Under the pieces are notes generated by a model. It saw only the letters and a program-made list of their open reading frames with translations, searched no databases and was not told the DNA's origin. The position numbers were made by a program, and so were the translations under genes. Below are positions 55,431-64,000 of a DNA stretch of 64,000 bases, one piece after another. Source of the DNA: Chondrosia reniformis (lineage: Eukaryota; Porifera; Demospongiae; Chondrillida; Chondrillidae); the NCBI GenBank assembly GCA_947172415.1, contig OX359193.1, positions 5,574,501-5,638,500 of the forward strand. The letters run 5' to 3'. Numbering within the stretch: the stretch's first letter is position 1; each line of letters begins with the position of its first letter.

Positions 55431-57341
55431 TTGTTATTGTTATTGAGTTTCGACTAGAAATCAATCATGGCTATCCAGCGAAGCAAATCAAAAAACCCCA
55501 TGAATAGAAATAATTAATAAACAAGCTATCTTAATGAACCTCTGATTATTTCAGCAATGATCTTTTATTTCACAAGTTCTTGCAAGCGCATGAATCGACA
55601 TATCAATCAGCATGTTTCATGCACAACACAGGACTACGTCACAGGGATATTTAGCAAGAATCACTTATTATTATTTTGCGCTATTATGACATGCTCAATC
55701 CTATTGCTAAATCAATTTGTGAATCCAAAATGGCCGTGGTTCAAATCCAATTGCCTACTTTGGCGTTTTCCATGCGGCATTGCCTATTGGTAGGTCATCT
55801 TGTTTAGAGAATCAGACAAACTATATAGCTACTTTAAATGAAGTCTATAATGTTTCTTTTTCTTTTATTATGAGTATACATATTAATCAGCATTGTAAAA
55901 GACTGTTCAAAATGTAATTTGTATTTAACGTCTATATGTTAAATTTTGAATATGTCTTATATACTTGATTTGCTGTATATTCATCTATTTAGAGAATTGT
56001 CATGGAAGTCAAATATCAGTTGCCTAGCAACATGTCCAATTAAGAAAAAGGGAGGACTGAGTGCAATTATTACTAAAGTTATTGGATTAACCATTCAGGT
56101 GGGAAAAGATAGTGAAAGAAAGTGTTGGATCAAGGGAAATTTGCATGGAATTACAGTGAGCATAACAACTGTAAAGGTCCTGACAAGTTTGACTAAGAAA
56201 GTGACAAATAGATGGATAAGATGATGGGAGATGCTACATACACAGCTCTGTGAAGTTTTCCTACTTAGGAATCATGTATGTTCTTAGTTAATATATACAG
56301 TTAATATGTACTGTAGACAATTCCATAGCATAGTTATATGGGAATCATTCATGCTCTTAATAAAGTTCACTTAAGACATTGTACTACCAGCTAAGTTAAT
56401 TTTCTAATTGTTCAGTTGCAGCCTGAATTGAAGCTGTTGCTATGGCAATCTTGTTATTTAGATGTAACCATGGTAATTTGTACTTGGTTGGTTGTATGAA
56501 CTTTTTGACTTGGTCTTATAGTTGTCTATATTAGTCCAGGCCAATAATAATAATAGTACATTTTCAACCTGTTTATTCCTACTGTGCATGAATTTCATTT
56601 TTTTGTTTCCATAACACTAGCTATAGTTTTAAATTTTTGTGTCTTAAAGTGATGAAGGTATAGGTTAACCAAAGGAATCCCAAACTTGTTTTTCATATAC
56701 AATTTGGCTTTAGTCCATAGCTCTCAGCTAATGTACTCTGGCCAAGCCAGAAATGCGGCATTGCTCAGCTGGAGAGCTCCTTGGCCATGTACATGCCATT
56801 TAATAGGTCAGCAATTAGTTTCTATACCCTGGAGCCAGGTATCTGGTTGTTCCTGTTGAAGTGTAGCTAGCTGCTTGGGTTTCACAGTGATCCTTGTTCC
56901 AATTCTAGTTTAAAGTAAAGCCCTGGGGCCTGGTACCTTTTAGTTTAAAATAGGTCATGTCAGTTTATATTCTTTGTGTGATAATCATTTCAGATTATTT
57001 GTGATGAACTATTACTTAGAGAACTTTGTTAGAATGTTCTAGTCCATGAACAGTTATGGGGAATAACAAAGAACAATGGCAGGTCTAGTGTGCAAAGCAA
57101 CTCAGTAACTGTCCTATGACAGGGAATGATATTTGTTACAATAGCCACAGTTCAATAAGAACTTTTCAGAATAGAAGCAAAGTAATTGCCATTGAACCAA
57201 ACCAATTATTGGCCAATTGGCCATCAGATCTATTTTATATGTGATGATCTCAATGTCCCAATGTCATGTTTGCTGGTAAAAGATATGTTACCCCTCAATG
57301 CAATGCAGTTACTAAAATTAATATTATATATACTATACTAT
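55431..57341. other. Unassigned intergenic region
   Basis: Open frames at 55557-55793 and 55946-56224 have no recognisable motifs. The 82-bp repeat at 56349-56430 is inverted relative to 15690-15771. A stretch at about 56760-56800 (gcggcattgctcagctgg) loosely resembles a tRNA-derived A box without a matching B box. No gene is supported. Confidence 0.4.
56349..56430 (-). repeat. 82-bp dispersed repeat, inverted copy of 15690-15771
   Basis: Reverse complement of the granulin 1 3' flank segment with two or three differences. The flanking sequences are unrelated. Confidence 0.75.
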
Positions 57342-57402
57342 AGGCTCTTTTACAGAATAGGCATATAGCATGTAGGAAAATGGTATCTTAGATTTTTCAT
57401 AC
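57342..57402 (+). repeat. Repeat family H2, 60-bp 3' end only
   Basis: Nearly identical to 1172-1232, from taggctcttttacagaatag to atcttagatttttcat. It lies directly upstream of the chitin synthase relic. Confidence 0.85.
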
Positions 57403-57449
57403 GTATATATAAGGGATGGAGTCAGGTCATGTACATGAATTACATCATT

Positions 57450-57970
57450 TACTACAGGATGAAAGAAAGAAATGCTGATATTGGTTTCCAGGCAGAAGCA
57501 GCCACAGCACTTCTGGATTTCCTGGCTCATGATGATACTGTGGGCGTAGTCTGTGCTAGGACACGCCCCCTTGGCTCTGGTCCTATGGCTTGGTATCAGA
57601 CATTTGAGTATGCATTTGGTCATTGGTTTCAAAAGTCTGCTGAGCATGTTTAGGGTTGTGTTCTCTGTTGTCCCGGTTGCTTCAGTGCTTTTCGAGTGAG
57701 GGCACTGGCAGATGTCCTGGAAACCTACAGTTCACAAGTGACATCATCCTCAGAGTTCTTACAAAGGACATGGATGAGGATAGATGGCTTTGTGCTCTAC
57801 TGATTCAGAAGGGATGGAGATTAGAATATTCTGCACTTTCAGAGAATTCCAGATATTCCCCAGAAAGTTTCGATGAATTCTTCAACCAGAAAAGAAGATG
57901 GGTTCCCTCCACAGTTGCCAATCTCATGGAACTGATATTATATACATACATAGTATCATCAAAGAATTAT
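57450..57970 (+). pseudogene. Chitin synthase (GT2 family) pseudogene fragment
   Basis: The first frame has FQAEAATALLDFLA, VVCARTRPLGSGPMAWYQTF and EYAFGHWFQKSAEHV, then a TAG stop at 57651-57653; GCVLCCPGCFSAFR continues in the same frame. After about 57740 the homology moves to another frame with DMDEDRWLCALLIQ, GWRLEYSALSENSRYSPESF and DEFFNQKRRWVPSTVANL. These are the hallmark chitin synthase motifs: the GPM.WYQ.FEYA.GHW block, the CSPGCFS-like block, EDRWLC, and the Q(Q/R)RRW product-binding motif, here QKRRW. The internal stop and the frameshift mark a broken copy covering only the end of the catalytic domain. No membrane segments are encoded before or after. It lies next to an H2 repeat end. 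Confidence 0.88.
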
Positions 57971-58246
57971 ATGCAGCTATAACCAAAAACTGCATTCTTG
58001 GTTGTTGATTTATGAGGTGATATACAGTATAATTGATAATATACATATATACATTGAATATGGAGGTTCCCTACATAGTATATACTGTATGTAGTGTAAG
58101 TACTACCACTGTCTCTATATATAACAAAGTAACTTATGTGCAATTAATCAGATTTAGTGCAAATGATAACAATGTTAAGAAGTAAAATTAAAAAGTAGTG
58201 TTACGTATACAAACTTAAGAAAATAAAGGATACTTAAAACTTAATA

Positions 58247-61200
58247 TTATCCACCAGTTAATACTCCTTCTATAGTAAATCGTATAACCTTTGATTCAGT
58301 TAAAAGAGATACTAACAAAAACAAGACATAAAGGCAAATAACAACAATCCCATAGACACGAGCGAGCTTGAATCTGATCACATTGGTAGCAATGAGTTGG
58401 AAACACAACGATAAAATCAGAAATCCACTTGCCACAAGTTCAACGCTATGAAAGTTAATCTGTCAACAAAGAGCACAAAAGGTTATATACACACATCCAT
58501 CTCAATCTCATGTTCTACACAATGATACTACTAAGATTTAAATGAGGAAGGATGTACGTACAAAATGGCCGCTTACCTTAAAGGAATGGTCAGGATTTTG
58601 CAATGACTTGTATATAGCACCTATTCCAATTCCCAAAAGCATATCTTGTAAGCAGATAAGGATAATTTAGTAGAGTTAGAAACCGCACACTTCATTATGC
58701 AAATCAGCAAGTTGCAAACAACATTAAAAGCAACAAGTAATTGAAATGATAATCATATCACCTTCATTTGTAAAGTATATCATTTAGATAAGCAATTAAT
58801 AGGAATTTAACTCAGGCCAGCTGGTATAAGCAGTTCTCTTCTATGAGCTGGAATAGCCATAACAACATCTATCCACGTCTCCCTCTTAAACCTTTATGAC
58901 AAAGATGCTGCACATTTGAATATGTACAGCATATAAATCTGTCTACATATGTATACACATCACATTATACATAATAATGCATAATCACACAGATCTGATC
59001 ATTCAATACAAGATTGCTATTATTACAATTCTTTATAGTCTAGTGGTTGCCCCAGTATAAATAAGATAACATAGTCGTGATGTTTAATAATTTCAAGATA
59101 CTCAAAAGTGGCCCACCAAAACAAGCTGAAATAGCTGTACGAGGAAATCCTTGGCGGGCAACAGTCAAGTTGGAAATTGCATCTACAAGAAAACATTACA
59201 ATAATATCTATTGATATTCAGTGATCATGTGCTTATGGCTGTAATGAATGTAGGGACACTTGGTGACCATGTGCATGTGACTGTACTCAATGTACTACAT
59301 ACCTCCAATACTGTTCCCCCAGGCTAACAAGGTCAGTCCAAGGACTGCATCTGACATTCTCAAGACAATTCCAATAGCCTAGATATAGGTACATGTATAC
59401 ACACATATGTACGTACATACTTACATACAAGAAATTGATAATCACTGGAAAGTACAGTATTACGCCAACCAGCCTTACATACACATATACATATATACAT
59501 AAGTACATAAACACACATCTTAGTGAAAGCTTTGCTGGTAAGGTTCATCAATTATACTAACAGTATAGACACACAGTACAAGTATGCATGAACATGCAAC
59601 TGTATACAGAAAGGTCACTATATGTGGTCCTTACCTGAAGGAGTCCCACGACCTCATTGGCTACTACATAGATCCAAATGATTGAGGACAGGAATGCTAA
59701 AAATGCAAAAACCTGAGAAAATTTTTTTAAAAAAATAGTTGGAAATTTATAATCACAAGTGTGTCTTACTGGTCCATGGTATTTTGGAGGTGTCTCGTTC
59801 CTCGAAGTGAGTGCTACTAGAATGGCCAAAGCTGTACCTAAACACACCACCAGGGACCACACGGGAAAGACTTCTCCTATTAATATTAACCCAACTACAG
59901 GAAGAAACCACAGATGGATGGATAAATGGATCCGTAGACAGATACGTACAGTAGATGGATGGCTGATGGATGGATGAATGAAAGGATGGATCAACAAACA
60001 GATCTAGAAATACAAAGCATAAGTGATTCAAAGATAGATGAACTACTGTGTACTAACTTGGTGTGGGTAGTGGATCAGGTTGGAAGAGTAACACAAGTGT
60101 TAACGGAGCAGTTACACAGTGCAAGACATTCAACCACTTATTCCACTTGTGGTCATCTTCATCGTAATCAACAATAGGAACTGTCAGGGCCAAAATAATG
60201 GACCAGGGAGTCTGAGGATGAGGGAACACAAATACACAATATACAAACTATAATTATTATTTAGTAGTAGCATTACGTTTTTTCTTCAAAAAAGGCCCAA
60301 AATCAGTATCTATTGAGTTATGGACTTGTCATCAAACTTACTTCAGGCTTTACATCTCAATATTGAGTACAACCAAAAGTAGACGAAACATGGTATATAC
60401 GTACAGGTGGTAAGAGTAACAATCAAAAACAGTAATTCAAAGAAGATAGGAAGGAAATACTTCAAAGAATTAATAACTGGGTATTCAACCAAGATCACTG
60501 GAATAAGCAGTCAGTTACTCTACTACAGGTTATACTTGGCATGGCCTTCAAGTGTCCTCTTCTCTACTACTAACTAATGATTAATATTTCAACCTAACTC
60601 ACACACACTGACACATGTACATACGTACATACACACACACACACTGACACACAAACACACATGTACACACACTCCCACACTGACACAAACACACACACAC
60701 ACTGACACACAAACACACATGTACATACGTACATACACAAACTCACCTTCAAGATTTCAATTATTTTCTGGTACCATTTCAAATTCTTAAAGGACTCATT
60801 AAAAGGCCAAATGCCTTTAATCATCTTCTTAAAAGGATGTGGCCCAGAAGGAGTGACTTTGTCCTTGTCCTTTAGACCAGCCATTAGTTTACTGAGATTC
60901 AACATTCCACCTCCTCCTAAGACACAACATATGTAGACAGATTTGATTATGAGACATACGTATGTCTTTCAAACACACAATGTCCTTAAAAGGCAGACAT
61001 GTGCATTTACAGTGGCCATTTTGATGATGTCAATATGTATTGTCTAAGATGAAGACAGTAATGCGAAAAAGAAAACACTTGAAAGAGGCCTATGATTGTT
61101 CCATAAGACACCTGTATACAGTGTGTTCTTGTATGGAACAATACTTACTTTCGGAAATACAACACTAAACTGATTGCTCAGTTAGTGTGATAATCATGTT

Positions 61201-64000
61201 AGGTGGCTACTAAGCAATTACACTGCAAGCTACAGTACCTGAGGAAGGCATTCTTGATGGAGGAGGCGTGGGTGCTTCAGAGGGTACCGTGGAGTCGGCT
61301 GTATGGTGACAAGCTGCTGATAATTGGGGATTTCCCAGGACGGCCACAGTAATATCCTCTGTTATATCTAAAGCTCCTGAAACTGTTTTTCGGAACCTTC
61401 TCCTTTGTCTTCTTGCAAGTTTCTGCTGGTTGTACAACTTCAACTGGTACATATACAAATGATACATACGTACATGAGTAAAGTTAAATTCAACACACTG
61501 CATTGGAAATAAACTACATTATCACCCTTCAACTGACTGACCTGAAAAGGTATATCTTCATCATCTCGATTCTCTCCTCTCTTTTCACTTTTTGACAACC
61601 TGAGGAGATCGATATTGGAAGAAAAAATATTATCTTCATCATCCTTATTGTCATCACTTGGGTAATCCTCCAGATTGGACATTGAGAGTGATCTCCTTCT
61701 TGCATCATTCTTTACTTCAACAATCACATCCAAAGGTGGCGAATGGGAAGGTGGACTCAATAAAGTGTAGGGTCTTCCTCGAACCTGCCTAGTTAATAGA
61801 GGCGTTTTTTCAGTGGCTGGAGGCTCTTCATTGTCAGATGTGGTGGATTGGGATTCAACATCATTATTAATGGCAGGGTTTTCCTCCAAATTCTGATCAG
61901 TGTTCATTTCAGTAATTCCACTATCTTCACCATCTCCAGTGTCTTCATTAGAAGGTTTAATAGACGAACCCTCCTTCATTTCTTTTCCATCTTGCTTTTT
62001 AGTAGGAGCTACAAGTAGATACACATTGACAAGTGTGCTGCATAGACATGTGCGAAATGACAATATGTTGTCATTTCGTTCACCTGTGGGTTGGGATTTT
62101 TAAATGGAAGCCTCTTTGAATTGAGGCTGAGTCAAAAATGACAACGAAAACGAAATTGAGGCCCATACTTAATGTACGTACATGTACTTATGTATGCCAG
62201 GCTTCTATAAGGACAAATACAGTACACATGTGACAGAATAAACTGACATAATTGTGTTATTTTTAATGTTCTGCTATAACTTAGAACTTTTAAGAGCAGC
62301 AGCATGGCACTCAAGCTATCACATTAACAACTTGCTTGGCAACTACCAGAACTTTACACATGTCAGCTGAATTAAACAACAACTAAAACCTTTACATATG
62401 TCCAGTTTGGGGAAGGGGTCAAGTGAAGAAAAATTCACTCATCCTGCAGTATTTGCATATACTTTAATTATAAGAGGAGGAAATACATTCAAGACAATGT
62501 AAGGTCATTATGTTGTTAGTGTTGGTTATTAAAGCTAGATTGACAAGGGGCATCTTTTGAAAGGATCATATTGCGACTTTTAGAGTGTCTAAAGACACAG
62601 TTTTGTTGTCTCTTTTGAGTGTGAGATGTTTTGACCCTGAGGGTCTTCTTCAGTGACCTCCTGACCCTGAGGGTCTTCTTCAGTGACCTCCTGACCCTGA
62701 GGGTCTTCTTCAGTGACCTCCTGTACATGCACTAGTCAGACAATTAACCCACACCTGAATGGTAAAGTGTCATGTTTTTACGCTCCACATGTACGTACAT
62801 TACCTGTCTGTTGCCTTACGTTTTATGTCAGTGCCTCTATTCTTTTTCTTCTTCTTGATAAATCTTTGGTAGATAAATCTCCCCAAAATCACAACTAGAA
62901 CGTACAATATGTAGATTGCAACAAACACTGAAAAGAGAAAAAAGACAAAAATATATTTCACACCCATCTAATTGGTCGTATATAACCAATAGCATTCATT
63001 GACAAATTGATCAGTTGATAAACTTGGCCCAAGTCAAAGAGACCATTACAGGTAAAATCAATGCAAGCTTATCTTCAAGTCTAGAAACACAATACATTTC
63101 ATTATCCTCTCTTCAATACTAGAATGCACATAAAGGAGGAAAGCCAAGTTAAATACTTATAGACAAGTCAAAGACTTAATTAAATAAATGACAATTTATT
63201 AGTTTGAGCATTAAAAGACAACACTAATGTCCTTTTTGTCATATGTACAGAACTTACAAATTGACTATTATGAGAATAGGGTACTTACAAATTGACTATT
63301 ATGAGAATAGGGTACTTACAAATTGACTATCATGAGAATAGGGTACTTACAAATTGACTATTATGAGAATAGGGTACTTACAAATTGACTATTATGAGAA
63401 TAGGGTACTTACAAATTGACTATCATGAGAATAGGGTACTTACAAATTGACTATTATGAGAATAGGGTACTTACAAATTGACTATTATGAGAATAGGGTA
63501 CTTACAAATTGACTATTATGAGAATAGGGTACTTACAAATTGCTTCGTAAAGTTTCAAGTTGTTGTCCCACAGTACATAGAAGGTCATGTAGCATGCAAA
63601 AATGTAGAAAATGATGTCTCTCATGAATGGCCTCTGTGTTAGGGAGAACGGTGTGCATATGGACACCAGACCAGTCACCACAGTTGTGACAAACATGCCA
63701 GCACCTGAGCAGGATTAGACACACAGATAAAATGGCTACCAGCAGACTTAACCTACATATATAAACTAGCATGATCATATAAGCGTTACATAGCCAGGAT
63801 AAACACAACTTAATTAAACTTCAGAGGTTGAAAATTTAAGTTAAAGATAATACCCTTATTTTGGTATGCATGAATTTTCTACTTGTTTTTAAAATGAGTG
63901 TTTATGAAACACTCCGCTATCTTACCAAACAGTGCTCCAATAGCTAGACCTGCCTCTCCATTTTCAGCTCGTGAGATAGCTGAAAATGCACTAAATATAT
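58247..64000 (-). CDS. SLC8B1: NCLX-type Na+/Ca2+ (cation/Ca2+) exchanger, 3' part, runs off the right edge
   Basis: Thirteen exons: >64000-63926, 63704-63537, 62927-62820, 62008-61542, 61443-61239, 60916-60747, 60211-60058, 59894-59770, 59712-59635, 59378-59303, 59182-59102, 58644-58577, 58459-58247 (stop). Phases fit throughout. The visible protein starts near the end of the first alpha repeat ([20 protein letters not shown], then GALFGAG). It continues through membrane spans ([20 protein letters not shown] is the family block, here with QRPFMRD), and a long polar loop of about 250 residues (exons at 62927 to 60747, with SESQSTT-like and ARRRSLSMS phospho-type sites). The second alpha repeat follows, with [10 protein letters not shown] and [19 protein letters not shown], then FGGPLLN. 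The C-terminus is hydrophobic. Closest family is SLC8B1/NCLX, the mitochondrial Na+/Ca2+/Li+ exchanger; targeting cannot be judged because the N-terminus is missing. Confidence 0.9.
60598..60745. repeat. CA-rich compound microsatellite in an NCLX intron
   Basis: Two near copies of a block with acacacacac, actgacaca and acatgtacatacgtacatac lie immediately downstream of the exon ending at 60747. Confidence 0.9.
62540..62725 (-). repeat. Repeat family H1, copy with triplicated 5' core
   Basis: The minus strand carries three 30-bp tandem units (62725-62636), each with CACTGAAGA and the GACCCTCAGGGTC helix. Only the last continues into AAAAC, ATC and the downstream family sequence (ACTGTGTCTTTAGACACTC and AAAAGTCG) shared with 8758-8905. 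It lies in sense orientation in an NCLX intron. Confidence 0.7.
63252..63540 (-). repeat. 31-bp tandem repeat, ten copies, that multiplies a 5' splice site
   Basis: acttacaaattg occurs at 63252 and then exactly every 31 bp to 63531, where the last copy is the real donor of the NCLX exon ending at 63537 (CAATTT/GTAAGTACCC on the sense strand). Nine further identical donor cores follow in the intron. Every third of the first six copies carries a tatcatg variant, indicating growth by blocks of three units. Confidence 0.95.

Noticed and set aside
55738..55748. ggttcaaatcc, a good tRNA B-box match
   Set aside because: No A box, acceptor stem or anticodon arm can be placed upstream.

Overview
The window reads as nuclear DNA of an early-branching animal, most likely a demosponge. 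It is AT-rich, its genes have many GT-AG introns, and the gene set is metazoan: a PDZ-containing class XVIII myosin, a BTBD9-like BTB protein, an NCLX-type Na+/Ca2+ exchanger, a TTC28-like TPR protein, a ZMAT5-like zinc finger and granulins. A chitin synthase relic and a pair of large single-exon beta-helix/multi-membrane-span proteins also fit sponges. The taxon is inferred from gene content and was not tested by a search. All exon models below were built by hand from reading-frame continuity and splice phase.

Layout. 1-9.4 kb: 5' part of a minus-strand TPR gene (TTC28-like) with an 8.3-kb first intron full of repeats. 9.4-13 kb: little coding evidence and one fold-back MITE. 13.0-16.3 kb: single-exon BTBD9-like gene (minus), head to head with two tandem granulin genes (plus). 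17.4-41.7 kb: a 26-exon unconventional myosin XVIII gene (minus, about 2101 residues; all splice phases agree). Its introns carry minisatellites, MITEs, LINE ends and hammerhead-like repeats. One intron holds a whole same-strand gene with an MLKL-like four-helix N-terminus and two FN3-like domains. 41.9-42.8 kb: two-exon ZMAT5-like gene sharing a short divergent promoter with the myosin. 42.9-43.5 kb: LINE debris and a small duplicated gene fragment. 43.8-53.0 kb: two near-identical 1.29-kilo-residue membrane proteins in inverted orientation, forming a palindrome with arms of about 3.7 kb. 53.6-54.2 kb: decayed Penelope-like element with a GIY-YIG remnant. 54.4-57.3 kb: unassigned, with a GC-richer spliced-looking segment. 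57.4-58.0 kb: chitin synthase pseudogene. 58.2-64.0 kb: minus-strand NCLX (SLC8B1-like) gene running off the right edge.

The main surprises are: (i) at least two dispersed repeat families carrying hammerhead-ribozyme-like cores, next to a Penelope GIY-YIG relic with a similar motif at its 3' end; (ii) the inverted paralogue pair, whose central roughly 1000 residues are homogenised while the ends diverge, as expected from gene conversion; (iii) the nested MLKL-like/FN3 gene with a one-base frame break; (iv) a 10-copy, 31-bp tandem repeat in NCLX that multiplies the 5' splice site of one exon; (v) a chitin synthase relic with a stop and a frameshift.

The genes do not form an operon or pathway. 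The functional links visible here are shared divergent promoters (BTBD9/granulin, myosin XVIII/ZMAT5-like, and the two beta-helix proteins) and nesting.
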